Position numbers and translations under genes: made by a program. A DNA stretch of 64,000 bases from Colletes latitarsis (Eukaryota; Arthropoda; Insecta; Hymenoptera; Colletidae), in the NCBI RefSeq assembly GCF_051014445.1, contig NC_135141.1, forward strand, positions 31,457,422 through 31,521,421. The letters run 5' to 3'. Below are positions 12,600 through 25,569 of the stretch, one piece after another (the first letter of the stretch is position 1; the number at the start of each line of letters is the position of its first letter). A model generated the notes under the pieces. That model was given only the letters and a program-made list of their open reading frames with translations, searched no databases and had not been told where the DNA came from.

Positions 12600-15352
12600 T
12601 CTAGGAATTCTCTTTTGTTGAGACTTTTTCTGAGAAAAAAGGAAGAAATCGATAAGAATACAATGAGTCATAGCCGATAACGATGTCGTGTAATTTATTA
12701 TGCGATTTGGTTTTGTTGCGAAAACACAGGGCTAGCGGTCACGCGATTTTGGAATATTCACGAGAACCGCCATGACGAAGGGCGATAAGGAATTGTTAGC
12801 ACTTTCGTGACCATGGCAGAAGAAAATGGCTCAAGACCCGTGTCCATTATTGGTACGCGAATATAAATAAAATAAAAACGAAGAAAATAAAAGACGCGAT
12901 GAGTTACTAACTCAGGAAACTAGAGACGACGATGATGGAAAGTACGTGTTATCAGATAACGACGAAGCGATATTCTATATCGCGAAGATAGAACGCGTGA
13001 AATGGACACTCCTTCACATTTTATTGCTTGAAAAATCCAACAACTTAGATAGCGTTCCTGGAATTTCAGTGTGTTCATGTGTGATGTAATATTTGTCGCT
13101 GCAGAGACTTCGGTTTCATTTTAAAAGTATTTTTTAACTTTTGTATACCGTTTAAACATTCTATTTACAATATACGATATTTTATCTAACGGTAATTCAA
13201 AAGAATATTAAAATTTCCACAAGATTTCATTTTTGGAATTCCGTCATTGTACTAAGATGTACTTTTTGTAGTCTAAATATGGAAACATATCTTTTCAAGA
13301 CGCTTCGAAATACTATAAATACACTGAGAAAGAAATCCAATTAGAACCATCAAATATTATAAATTTTTATTCTACCGAAACTCTGGAACTTACAGTTGGA
13401 CCAAAAGTTTAAAGAATTGAAGCTTTACGGTAAACAAGATGATTATAAATTAGAAGCAAGAAGAAAGTATTTACAAATTCTCGAGCATATTTGCAAGAAC
13501 GATAACAAATGAATCGATTGTTTGTTCGACGATACGAATAAAAATACAAATATCATCTGTTTGTGACTTTTTAATAATTTGGGACCGAAAGAGCGAAAAA
13601 TCTCTATTTCCTAGGATCAACATCCTTGTTGCAGTTCTGTCAAACGCAAGATCTTTCCTTTTCACGTTTGGCCCACTTCCAGCGTTGCCCTAACCCAGTT
13701 CCTTTGAACTTCCGGTGGCACCGATCGCCGGCCACCGACAGCTGAATCACGCTAGTGTCCTATTAGCGCGTCCTGGTCCACGCCTTGGCTTGGAAGGGCA
13801 TCGCGACGAGAACACACGATCCATGTTTGTACAGATGCAATGTAAAGAAACAAAGAAAAAAAGAAAAAAAAAAAGGAAAAAAAATGAAGTAAAATTAAAA
13901 AACTAAAAACTGAAACTAGAGGAAACTCTAACGACTGTAATGAGTGACGATGCTAGTCGACCCGAGAATTATTCGAGAAGCAGGAAAAAGAGTTACGATG
14001 ACGAGTACGTCTAGCGTACGCCAAAACGAACTTTATACTGTAAGGATATTTTGTAAATAGGCAACCAGAATGTAAGTTTCATAGAATTTCTCCGGGATGG
14101 AAGATGGAGTTCGCCGGAATCGAGAAATTTTCAATGGAGTTTCAGATTAGGATTCGGGCGTTGATTTTCAAAGAAGCGTGGTTTCAACAATTTGTAGTGA
14201 TTTTCTTTTGTTGTTAGAGAATTTGACGATGGTCAAACGGAGCCAAGCACTAGCCAAAATGAACTAGTTAAAGCATATAAAATAGCAATAAAATATTCGT
14301 GTAACACAGTAGATTAGTTCCTAAAAAATGTAGTTGATTCTTTATAGCTAACAAAAATATGTTTATTATTGATTAAATATCTATTAATGTTAAATATTGC
14401 GTGGTAATCTTTTTCTTTATAGCGATAATAATGCTAAGCATAAATAAATGAGATCGTTTTGTTTCTGGCAGAGTGTTCTCTGACTGAGTTTTCTTCAGCA
14501 GCGTGATTCCTATGCTTTGCTCTTATAAAACAGCTGTTATTCTTGTTTGTTTGCGTTTTCTTGATAGACTTTTATACAATTTTGTAAATTACTATTGGAT
14601 GAAACGTATCAAGTGTTACTTTTATGTTAGTTTATAAAGTTACTTCTGGATAGAGCTCCTTCAGTGATACTTTTATACATGAATGAATTAAAATGAATGA
14701 TACGAATTCATTTTCTGATTCCAGGCGAATTTCCTAGCCCGGAGAAAGTCAAAAAAATATCTGTCAAACATGGTTGTTGTTTTTATATCGACTTGTCGTT
14801 CAAAATTCTATTGTATACTATACTTGCCCTTGTTGTGTTTTATTATCTTTCGATATTTTATCTTGTGCTTCGATCGATAGATTACATATTTATGTATTAT
14901 ACGTACGGTTAACCCATAGCGATGATTAAATAACAGCGAAGTAATCGAGCGCAGAATTGTAACGAACGTGCGTGTAAAACGAGAAAGAAAATCGTGTTTT
15001 TACTGTAACGAAAACAATTATTATATTGTCGTACGTCCTCATGCCGCTTGAATATTCGTATATTTATGTAGTAGACTCGCCAGTTTCTTGTGTGTGCGTG
15101 CGTGTGTGCTCATCGCCATAGGTACACCAGGCGAACGTTGATTATACAGGGACAATTTCGTTCCAGCAGACTGAATGGATTCTTTTCGACTATGAGCGAG
15201 AATTTTTCCAAATAAATCAGCTAATTCCGTTATGTTTTAATTGGCCGTTTGTTGTTTGCTCTTCTGCCATCCTTGCCGCGCATAAAATCCAATTGAACGC
15301 TAATATGAATCGAAGCTATCTCCATACTATACAGAGTGAACAGATCGAACGA
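12600..15352. other. AT-rich spacer, no gene
   Basis: I see no coding region. There is an A-rich tract (about 13850-13885) and a short GT microsatellite at 15089-15109. Neither strand shows coherent exons. Confidence 0.4.
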
Positions 15353-15640
15353 CTATAACCCCTACAATAGCGAGTGTATTTCATTGAAAATTATTTGTAA
15401 AGTAGAGCTCACGGATACCTACAAAAAAGTATCACACAACATTTTCGTAGAGGATCAAACAAATTTATTAAAAATGAAAAACGAATTTTTAAGAAAAATC
15501 AACACGGGGTGCTGAAATTTTTTTTTAATTAGTTCTGAAAAAATTATTTTCAGTTGCGGGGATCTGTAACAATCGCTTTTAGTGAATACACATACCTCCG
15601 AAATCCCACGCGCTTTCGAGAAAAAAATTCTTCAGCGAAA
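15353..15640. mobile_element. second fragment of the same transposon family
   Basis: It contains the CTACAATAG / GTAGAGCTCA / TACCTACAAAAAA module seen at 12420-12590. The module with AAATTATTTTCAGTTGC and the TTTCGAGAAAAAAATTC end follows it. No terminal repeat is recognisable, so the copy is truncated. Confidence 0.6.
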
Positions 15641-16628
15641 CTATGTTTGCACATATTATTTTATCTTCTCACAGATTTCGCCGTATATATTTTCTTTCTT
15701 GTTTTTCTTTTCCCATATATTATTCTTAACCAAATGATTATCTATCGTATCTCAATTATTTTAAACATTTTCTCCATCCTACAGTCTGTTCTTTCCGTTT
15801 CATTAGAGTCGTTAGCAAAATGTTTTAATGTTGCATAATTTCTCTCTCACAGATTTCTTTCAATCATATACGATCCGATACATTATTCTTTTCTTCCAGA
15901 TTTCCACATCTTATCCTGTTTATTCTGATTATTATCCTTCCCTTGTTTGCTAAGATCTTCTACAATTAAACTGCGTATAATGTATTTATATTTATACCAT
16001 TATATTTCAAGCTTTCTATCCTTACTACACTGCACTTGTATTTGTACCTCTTTATTTCTAACGAGGAATATTCGCGGAGTGTTCCCACTCGCCATTTTGA
16101 AAAATCTTTCCAAGTTTATATAAATCCAAGTTTACGAGTTGAATTTACCCGTGAAAATTTCGCAATTATGAATCTAAAATTTTTAAAGATGATCATTCTA
16201 CGTTTCTGATGGTTATCATTTATGAAAAGTTTTCTAAAGAACAATTCCTACAATATTTAATGGAAACAATTAACAAACGTCTGAAACAGCCTAAAGTCTA
16301 GAGTGCACAGGCAGGAAATGTGTCGAATTATTCACGTATTTCAACGAGAAGTTCCTGAGATGCTATCTAATATTCGCATCCTACAATAACGCAGTCTGTT
16401 GTTCAAACGCGCATTGTTTCCATCGTAATGTCTCCAACTTTCTACAATTGTTTCCGCGTGCGTTCACAGAATTCTCTCTAACGAGACAATATTTTGCAGC
16501 CTGTTAACGCGTAGGCATACGCTTTCCACACAGACGAATATTATCGACGTTTGCCTGCAACAAAACCGAGACTCGGGAATCGCGATAAATTGCAAATCGA
16601 GTTTTTCTTTTTTACACGAAACAAATAA

Positions 16629-16745
16629 TAATGGGGGGCGGGGCTCAATTACAATCATTTTTGACGAACAGACATACCCCCGAAATCCTACCCCCTTTCG
16701 AGAAAAAAATTCATTACCGAAAATTTCATGACTGACCATACCTTG
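16629..16745. mobile_element. short transposon-family fragment
   Basis: About 115 bp match the internal module, including CTCAATTACAATCATTTTTG, the CCGAAATCCTAC string, and the TTTCGAGAAAAAAATTCATT end shared with 12170-12190. No terminal repeats remain. Confidence 0.55.
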
Positions 16746-18430
16746 ACATGTTTTACATAAAAAAAAAAGAAAAATAGATGTTTCGTCGATGGAGATTTAG
16801 AATAAAGGTAGTGTTTCCATGAAAGACAACCTCGTTCGAGACATTCTGCATCGAGACTCACGTTGCACCGACGACATACTACACTTTTTGCCGACGTACG
16901 CTTCTGTGTCCCATATTGCAGAGGCGACACAATGTTCGCGAATCGGGAGCATCGCGACGCCGTCGTCTAACGAGCCTTCCGGTAATTACATCGCTGCATG
17001 CAAACTTTCTACGGTGAATACACGCGCGGATGACGCGGCGATGTCTGGCTGTAATACGCGTGTGTTTTATCAGACGGCTCGATCTCTCTGATTTTTGTAA
17101 TTAACAGACGTGTCGGATTTAACTGTCGCTGGTAGAAACTTGCGGCGGCGGCGGCGGTGGAACAGAATTTTTTTTTTTATAAAAATCGTTCGAATCTTTG
17201 CAACGACGATCGAACGTTGATCGCGCGTTGGAAGAGTGAAAGCGAGACACGCTTCCGGTTTAAGAAACCGATCTTCCGATCGGTATCACGTTTAAAAACA
17301 ATTTCATTCAGGAGGTCTTTATTACTCGACGTTGTTACTTTTTAATAGGAGTAGCATTACGGGATAGATTCCACGTTTTCTTTCAAAACAATACATTTTA
17401 CTCAAGCTAGTTGTCCGACGATACATTACTATTAATTCCATATTAGGAAAATGTACACGTTTCTTGTAGTGTCAATGTAATTCATCGTTCGAAGTAGTTG
17501 TTTAGAAAAGTTTAATAACAGTGTATCAATTTCTGAAAAATGTCTGTGCCTGATCACTGTACTGACTGTCGTGTAAAATTGATAAAACGATTCCAGCTAT
17601 TCTTCCAGTTGCCTTCTGATGATCTTGGAGTCGGCTGATTTGCGTTGGTGGCCTCATTGAATAGAGTCCTCCTTCAGAATCCTGGAAACAGAGGCCCCTT
17701 TGAAGCTGGCTGCAGGCGTGTTCATCGTGCGTGTACGGCGTAAATAGCTACATCCGTGCGCCACGTGCCGTGCATCTTATCCACAGAGAGAGAGAGTAAT
17801 AATCGGTCTTTGCGAAACAACGCACTCAAGCTTCGATCCCCTGTATTCCTCGTCGCTCGTGATGGCTGATACGCATGAATAAGTAGCTTGACGACAGACT
17901 CGCCAGGGAGGAGGAAACATTTAACAAAACGCTCCAGACGACGCATCGGCCGATTGTTATTGGCCGGACGAAAGTAATTTCAAGGTTCGAGAAGACTACT
18001 CCGTAAGCAAAAGCAAAAGCAAACAACCGTACTGTCCTGGAACTATAGAAAAATTTTCGAAAATATTTTGTTTTCTCGGTAAAATCAAGATCACCGTGGG
18101 TTTCATAAATAGTTTCACATTACATAATATTCTTATTAACATACGTATTACTCGATTTACAGTACTGGAAATGAGAAACATTTAGCTTTTCGTCGTATTC
18201 GCACGCTGTGTTCGATTTGTACGCGGTGCAGCATGTGCACCGAATGTGAATATATTTAGATGCACGTGCGCGTACAGTTGCGGCAGAAAGTGCAAAAGAT
18301 AGGAAGTTTGCGCGTGCAGAGACTTTGGTTTCGTGACAAGTTCACGCGTTGTGCTCGTCTTAAAGTGTCAATTAAATGCTATTATGCGTTTAAATCGTTG
18401 CACGAATCGAGATGATCCAATAAGTAACGA
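16746..18430. other. spacer, no gene
   Basis: No exon or RNA gene is supported. A (CGG)n-type microsatellite lies near 17142-17158. Open frames of 60-90 codons on both strands look random. Confidence 0.35.
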
Positions 18431-18436
18431 GAACCT

Positions 18437-18570
18437 AACTATGTTTTGGTTTTAGCGTCGTTATCGTCGATACGTAAGTGGTTTCGAGGAGTTCCTGTCC
18501 AAGGATCACGAATGAGAGCATGAAGAGCTTAGTGCAGGCTAAGAACGAAGTGAGACTGACCAAGGAAATC
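18437..18570 (+). pseudogene. inverted, broken copy of a CFAP100 exon
   Basis: Positions 18456-18570 repeat the first 114 nt of the CFAP100 exon that starts at 21200 on the minus strand, but on the opposite strand. I count two substitutions and one inserted T, about 97% identity. The inserted T turns GAA-GAG into GAA-TGA, an in-frame stop. The ~19 nt before it, ending TTTTAG, match the parent intron's 3' end with about three differences. The copy is therefore genomic DNA that includes the splice site, not a retrocopy. Similarity stops sharply after GGAAATC, and no other CFAP100 exon is found around it. Confidence 0.85.
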
Positions 18571-18785
18571 TACCTCGGAGAGTAAATCTCATTAGAATTA
18601 AATTCAATACGATGATTTCTTTTAAGGTGTTTCGATCATCTTCCCAAAAACGATCGATCCAACGCAAAAAGAAAGTTCGTTAGCAATAGTTTACAGAGCG
18701 ACCGAAAGCTCCCTTTCTGAACACCGAAAACTTCCTAATCCTACACTATGAAAACCGACGGTGTGGACCTGGAAGAATGGCTGCC

Positions 18786-18799
18786 GTTTCCATAGAAAT
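18786..18799. promoter_or_regulatory. X-box-like RFX site
   Basis: GTTTCCATAGAAAT fits the imperfect palindrome bound by RFX factors (GTTNCCATNGNAAC) with one end mismatch. RFX factors drive ciliary genes in animals. It lies downstream of CFAP100 rather than at a visible promoter, so a role is uncertain. Confidence 0.3.
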
Positions 18800-18850
18800 C
18801 GGCGCCGCGAAGCCCTGATTTTACATACTTCGAGGAAACCTTTCGAGATT

Positions 18851-18864
18851 ATCCCCATGGTAAC
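18851..18864. promoter_or_regulatory. second X-box-like RFX site
   Basis: ATCCCCATGGTAAC has a perfect right half-site (GGTAAC) and a partly matching left half. It sits 52 bp after the first X-box-like site. Paired sites raise the chance that one is real, but no transcription start is evident. Confidence 0.28.
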
Positions 18865-19398
18865 GAGGATTGCTCGGTGGTAGACTGGCTAGGGTACTTT
18901 TCAACGAGCCAACTCCTTCTTTCTCTTTCCTCCTCTTGATTGTCTGTCTGTTTTCAGCCTCCGTGCCACCGAGATTGTCCCTCTCGTTTTAGTTTTCCTC
19001 TTTTTTTTTTAACACGCACATCGACCCTCGCCACGTTCCTCTGGTCCTCTCGCGCTATATTATTCACTATTCATCCTGTCCGTGAATTCTCCGCCACTAG
19101 AGAAGGCCTTTTGTCTCGCGCTATCGAACGAACGGCTGCTTTGGATTACGCCAACCAACGTCTATGACTTTTTCTGTACCTTGTCTCCTTTCGTGTTGCT
19201 TTTCGTACAACAGGGATTTAGGATCTAGAAATATCATCGCGTTGGGGATTCCCATAGAATAATAGATTTATTATTAATTAATTCAAATGAGGACGGTTTG
19301 AGAATGTATAATTTATGAAAAATGAAGTTACATCAATTAATAGTTCTCAATCGTTCCTCTTATATTTGTGGCATTGTTACAAACGTCAATTTCATTGA

Positions 19399-21893
19399 TC
19401 AATTGCTCGAAGTTTCCTTGTCTTCGTCGACAATGGTTTCGCTATTTTCACTGCTGTTTTCGCGTCTGTGCTGGAAAGTTAGATCAAAATCGTCGGGAAA
19501 TTGGGAACGATAAGTGGTGAAATCCTCCTGTTTGCAGTAGTTGGTGAAGAAGGTTAAATACTGCCACTCCTCGTGGGTCGGTTCTGGAGGCGGTGGTTTC
19601 TGTTTAGCCCTTTGAATCGTTGGCTCGGAACGCCACATTAAAGGTCGCATCTTTATTGCCGGCGGCCTCATGACACGCTTCAAGGATGCTAGTAATCGAA
19701 GCATGAGTTCGAACTGCAAATCAAAGGATACCATTACTATGAATGCATTTTGCGTGTATTCGACAACTACTAATACTGGAAGTCTTAAGAGTTACGAGGC
19801 TCCGCAGTTAAATATCAGAGATCGAAGAATCTAAAAACTTTGGGACTCAAATTCTACGAATTAAGCAAATGCATAAACTCGGTAATTACATAATATAAAA
19901 ACTGCATGATTGCCTATCAAATAATCCAACAAAGAAAAACTTATAAATTTGAGTAGACGGAAAAGTTATCTTAAGTACTATTTGAAACAGACCTTTTTGG
20001 CTGCTTCTTCGGTCTCCTGCATCGCTTTGAGCTCCTGTCTAAAACCTTCCTGCTCGCAAACTTTAACCACATCCGGTGGCAGAGTATCCAATTCCAAATT
20101 AAGCTCCTCGTGAGTTTTCTCTATCCATTTCATCATCGAGAAACTGTCCAGATTGGCGTCGTTCGGCGCGACACAACTCTCATAAGCATCTTCGATGAAT
20201 ACTTGAAAACGTAGTACTTCCTCGGAGCAGACGGAGTCTCGGAACATGCCTTCCAAAAGCACGTTCGCGTAACTTTCCAATTCTGCCGCTCTGGCTTCGA
20301 ATTTGCGAATAGAACTCTAAACGAACGATCACAGATCAATGGTCTCGAATCGAAACTAGACATTAAATTGTTTTGGTATTAGGTCTGCAACTAATTGTAC
20401 GTAATTGTTTTCTATATGGACAGTTACTTGATGTTCGTTTATCTCGTTGACGAGTTCGTTGATTTCCGACTTGATTTGCACTTCAGCGGTCTCGATTGTC
20501 GTCAACATCTCAGTCATCGGCTCTGCCAGGGACTCCAGATGAATCAGCGCGTTCAAGTTCTGCGTTGCTATCGTTCTAAATACTCGAATGAGGTCGAATG
20601 GATCCTCGAAGTACATATCGGTTGGGCCTGCTTCCAGTACATCCTGCTCGAATAACTCTGAAAAATGTAAAACGTTTGACGGGAGGCGACGTACCCCATG
20701 CATTAAACCACGGTAGGTATTTCTTTTTGGCATTGCAAAGAACATGTCTTCTTTCTTTGAGTTCCAGGTCGAGTTACCATCGAAGGCGTCACTCGAAGAG
20801 AAACAAACAGGAAGGCACAGTGACAACAATCACCTATCAAATTGTCGAGCGAGGCAACTTCGTCGATCATTCTGTATCGGCTGAATAAATCGTTCGCGCT
20901 GCTGGAGGCGATGTCCTCGTCGGATCCAGACCGATAAATCCAGTCGTGTTTCGCGCGCCAGGAAATCGGAGACACTTGATACAAGAATCTCTGGCACATC
21001 TTCACCATCCTCCAGCTTTCTTCCCAAAAATACACTTCTAATCTGACCTGACCGTATTCCTTGGAGAGCTTGTTCCTCTTGTCGCTGATTTCCTTGGTCA
21101 GTCTCACTTCGTTCTCAGCCTGCACTAAGATCTTCATGCTCTCTTCGTGATCCTTGGACAGGAACTCCTCGAAACCACTTACGTATCGACGATAACGACG
21201 CTAAAAATAAAACGTAGTTGGGTTTTTATTACTTATTGGATCACCTCAGAAAGAGGTGAAAGACAACCGGAATACCTTTATCGTATCCAGTCTCTTTTGC
21301 TCTTCTACAAATTGCTGTTCTATACGAATACAGTCGTCCAATGCTTGTCCAGCAAGCAGCCTAGTCTTGAAGATCTCGCGATTATCGTCCACGTAATCGT
21401 GTACAGAAAACTTTTCTTTCACTACCCTGCCAGAGAATCCTGTGAAGAAATCTGGATCCACGTCGGTGATGGCTATCGCCTCGTCCAGGTCTTTATGTTT
21501 CTTAGCTTCTAATTTCTCGATACTCACGTCAACCTTGGCAATATCAATGGAATCGTGTAGCAATTTGTAAGGGTTCGTTCAACATAAAATTATTATGTTA
21601 AACGTGTATAGCATATCCCTTGTTAGAGACGTAGTCGAAAACTAAAGGTTGACGTAATGCTTTTGAAAATAACTACACGTCATGCTTACGCGAAGTGCCC
21701 GTAGAAGATCGTTTTTCTGTGAAGTTGGGGTGACGCCTGTCCTCCGTCCCATGACCAACGAGTTCTTCGCTTTCCAGTATTGAAAATAAGAGAACATGAG
21801 CGAGCACGGGGGGTAAATAAACGGTGATTGCTCTTTGTTGACGTTTCTCGCTTCCCCCAAGTGTTCATGATCTTTGGTGAAGTAATACTGTGT
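19399..21893 (-). CDS. CFAP100: cilia- and flagella-associated protein 100 (MIA1/CCDC37)
   Basis: Exons on the minus strand are a probable one at ~21893-21690, then 21533-21276, 21200-20834, 20657-20401, 20316-19993 and 19713-19399 (stop). The last five join in phase (0,1,0,0). Family landmarks in order are an SPFIYPP segment resembling the N-terminal NPF motif, a FSVHDYVDDNREIF helix, FLYQVSPISWR (the LSPKEW motif of the DUF4200 coiled-coil family), and DMYFEDPFDLIRVF (the LYFKEPxxLLxVF motif). A helical region and an acidic serine-rich tail follow. CFAP100 is a component of the modifier-of-inner-arms complex, which links doublet microtubules to inner dynein arm f (family knowledge). Most of the protein should be coiled coil. 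The N-terminal exon with the start codon was not found, and the 21533 boundary is the least certain. Confidence 0.82.
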
Positions 21894-23761
21894 TCTGTAT
21901 TACGACAAACATTACACAAGTAATTCAAGTTTGAATATTTCAATATATTTTTTGTTAAAAAGAATTTCATAGAGCACACATTAAACGAACGTGTATCTTT
22001 GGTAATTTCAATCTATACTCTATAAGTAGAACAAAACCGTGTCTGTTTTTTCATAATGCAACGATGCCATGATTTTTGTCTAACGCTTGGTATTAGTTCT
22101 AAGCCATTTTGAGATAAAGAATAGACGCGAGCACTCGTTAGTTTACGTTTAAATGAATTTTAAAAATGGTATGCTCGAACCATTCAATATTATTTGGTAT
22201 TTTGATGTTTCGATCGATCGTTTGTTTTACATTGAAGTAGCGAAACACCATATTTATTAAATATACTTCGGTGAAATATGAGATACATGGATCTAATGCA
22301 ACACCTGAAGAATTTTTCAGACTGTTTGTCGGTTATCGCATCCCTCTTACGGTCCCTCCGGCCGATCCGACGCGGTTTCGAGCATCTTGGCGCATCTGAA
22401 ATTCTCCGTTTATACGCCTCGTGCATTATTCAAGCTCAGCTTTTCACCTGCCGGACCATTTACCTGCGTCGCTCTTTAAAAGCTCGCTATTATCTTGCGT
22501 CTCGCTGAAGATAAAAGTTACGAGAAGAGTCATATTTGATCCTAAACATTGCAAATTAGAGATCTCGTGATTATTCTTTCTTTTAATCAAATTCATGACA
22601 ATCGAGATAGAACGAATTTTTCTACAGTGTGGCCTAACGGGACAGAAATATAATTACTCCCTGAATTACTATAAATTTCTGCAAAAATATTTGTTCAAGA
22701 ACCACGTGATTCATATTCGTCTTCAAACTACACGATCCCATTATAAGTTCTTATTAATATCTTTTATTCGTATCAATTATTTCTATTAACGAAGACATGA
22801 AATTTATAATTTCAGAGTATAATAAAACGATCATCCAAGGTCGAATAATATTAATATTTTACCAAAAAGTTATTTAATTACTAGTTAAATCATATAAAAT
22901 TCATTGCAATTTCAAAGTGTACCGATCATTTGATAATTACTGTATGTAATAATAATGGCGATTATTTGGACTTGACAGGTTTTCCAACAATACGCGTTCA
23001 AATTGTATAAAATTCTAGCACGCACGAATTTCACATTTCAAAGCGGATCAATGGAAGAGTTGATCTACAAAGGAGTTATAATTTCGACACCTTCAATTAC
23101 GTGTTATTTGAAACATAAAACGTGCTACTTACGTCTCAAAACAGTGACTCGATTCTCTTTGCACCGTTCGATGGAGCCGCGACGTTGAAGATAATAAAAA
23201 TGGCGAGAGACAGTTCGATAACCCGCCACCTCTTGCAATAGCTGTCACCATTGGTAGCACGTTAACGTTTTGTTGATCATCTGTTGTCAAGTAGGATTGT
23301 TTGACATGCGCGTTTCACTCCCAAGAGCACTTTGCCACGGATCACTGTCAATTCACTGTCCGATAACTTTAACAAGGCAAAACTTTTTTCCTCTCGTGCT
23401 TGGCAATAGATTTTACAAATTCATACAGATTAATTTAATTATTCGATCAAATCCTGAAATTTATTAAAATATACAAAATAGAGAACCGTTAGAAATAGAA
23501 TAATAAAAAGAATTTAAGTAAATTCTATATTCTTTAAATTCCTTTTATTATGCCGCTAATTAGGAATTTTACATTTGTACGATGAAATTAAAAACAAATA
23601 GTGTGTAACAATTGTTATACGAACGCTGAAATTTATTGCACAAATAATAGTCTGCTTGACGTTTTGTCACCTTGATTCTTCACTTGAACCATTCACAGTG
23701 TCTATACTAGTACTAAACGTACTCTAAGAATTACTAACGATAGACAGAGACGAAGAATGCG
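21894..23761. other. spacer, possibly holding the CFAP100 first exon
   Basis: I found no defendable exon. The initiator exon of CFAP100 should lie here or further upstream. An imperfect X-box-like string (GTCACCATTGGTAGC) occurs near 23246. Confidence 0.3.
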
Positions 23762-25556
23762 TTATCCATAGCTGATGGTGTATCCCATGGAGAGCATAAG
23801 AGTCTCTTTGATAGCTGGATGGAGCTGTTTCTCAATGTATCTGGTCAAGGCTTGGCTAGCACCTCTTAAAAACACATCCTCCATTTCTCTGGCTATATGC
23901 TCTTTGGACTGCCAGCCTCTGCTGTCATTCTCCAGATCGAATGGAAAGGCAATGTCCAAATTTTCATCGACATACAGTTGCCTAGTCTCCTTTGGATCAT
24001 CGTTGTCGGTCGCATCATAGTTATACTCTCTCTTGAAATTGATCTTCGGCTCGCTGCTGTTCGACCGTCTCGCAGACTTCTTTGTAGCGTCTTCCAAATT
24101 GTCCTGGCGTACAGTACAATTGTAGGTTTCGTTCGTTTCGAGCTTCTTCTTGGTTAACGCGGTGACGAAATCGTGAGGAGTGATCGTTGCCGTTGATCTG
24201 GAAACTCTCGTCAAATAAAAACCGGTTCCCTTGTTGGTTCTCGCGGATCCTGGAAAGCGGAGATCCCTCCTCTCGCGGATTGGTGATTTCGTAAGCCAAA
24301 CATTTTTCCGCCAAATGCCCAATTTTGAAACTAGTGGACTCAGGAATCGTGACTGATGAGTTTCGTCCGGAATGACAACATCCACTTCCTTAGAAACGCC
24401 CACCAGCTGACGTGGTTCCGCTGCATCGTGGTCGTTGGTTGGTATCAGAGATAACACTGTCAACTGCGGAGAATATTGGTTGCTTTATCTTCAGAATAGA
24501 TTAAGATGTTGAGGTATACGTTAGCATCAACGCCTTTCTTGCCTCTCTAGTGGCAACTATGGGATGGACCACCACATCAAAGTTTATTTGCATTCGAATA
24601 CTCGTAAAATATTTGTCAATTATCGCGATGAAAACGCATAATATAACTAACAAACTATGCCAAAAGACTAAGTGCATCCTCTAGGCCACAAGTCTCTACT
24701 ATAAATTGATTCTACGGTGTGACACCCGTCAGGCGGGACACTTTTTCTTTTTATTAATCTTCTTATAATTACCTCGTCGCGAGGTGGATAAAATGGCGGC
24801 CATTTGTCTTGTCTCTTGATCTGTTTGTCTAAGCGTCGCGTGTGACAACCATAGGCGTAAATGGAGGCAAATCTTGGTTCCAGGAAGCTGGACTCTGTTC
24901 GAATTCGCATTTGCCCTCTGCCGCGGGCAATAGGGTTGGTCAAGAAATCGATACCAGCTCGTCTCAGTCTCAGAGTCATCTTGCAAGATTCGGTTGTAAT
25001 TGGCGGCTGATGGTTCCTCGGCGTCAGCGACACCATACCAGAAACCGAGAGGTCGTTGAACATCACTCGTGTTTGGAGAGAATTGTTACTCGGCTCGTAA
25101 ACGCATTTCTCTACTCTGGCCCATGGGTTACCAGTGTCGGTGGCGCTTTGCGGTAGCTAGAAAAGAAAAATAGTAGTTGGATTTATTTAAGGAATTATTC
25201 CCCTAATGTTCGTTCCTTTTAATTTCTAATTTGTCCGTTAAGGGCACAATTATCTCTGACGTTTGCACTGTTCTTTAATTCTCTCCCAAGTGCTACGATA
25301 ACGCAATATATATTACTTTAACAGCAATCCGTGAGACTGACATCTCGAGTGGTACAGAACGGAGTTCTTGTTGGTAGGACGTCCCCGCCTCCTCCTCTTC
25401 CTCCAGTCTGTTTCTTCTGACAGAGTCTCTGTGAAGCGCATCCAAGGCACGTTCCAACCTTCCTCCGCAGGTTTCCCAATTTCCAATATTTGTGCGAGCG
25501 AAACTGACCGACGAAAACATCAACAACAAAATCGTTGGTACCTTGAACGCCGACAT
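23762..25556 (-). CDS. secreted protein of unknown function
   Basis: Three exons, 25556-25317, 25156-24773 and 24463-23762, join at phase 0 throughout and give about 441 aa. The start MSAFKVPTILLLMFSSVSFA is a clear signal peptide ending in an Ala-type cleavage site. Exon 2 is rich in short alternating strands (VMFNDLSVSGMVSL, CKMTLRLRRAGIDF) with a few cysteines, suggesting a beta-rich extracellular domain. Exon 3 has basic and acidic low-complexity parts, NET and NSS sequons, and ends in an amphipathic helix plus IKETLMLSMGYTISYG. That tail reads as conserved, but I cannot assign a named family. Introns have good GT-AG ends. A 5' UTR splice acceptor (CACAG) lies just before the ATG. Confidence 0.72.
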
Positions 25557-25569
25557 TACCTGTGTCAAC

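Larger units (their letters stand above)
18600..19398. other. spacer between exon copy and CFAP100 3' end
   Basis: A GC-richer block (about 18740-18900) holds two X-box-like palindromes, listed separately. A pyrimidine-rich tract follows (18910-19020). The small frames here have no recognised content. Part of the stretch should be CFAP100 3' UTR. Confidence 0.35.

Noticed and set aside
20658..20833. Coding-looking extension of a CFAP100 exon (SSDAFDGNSTWNSKKED...)
   Set aside because: Including it breaks phase. Joining 20834 directly to 20657 restores frame and gives a family-like sequence, so this is an intron.
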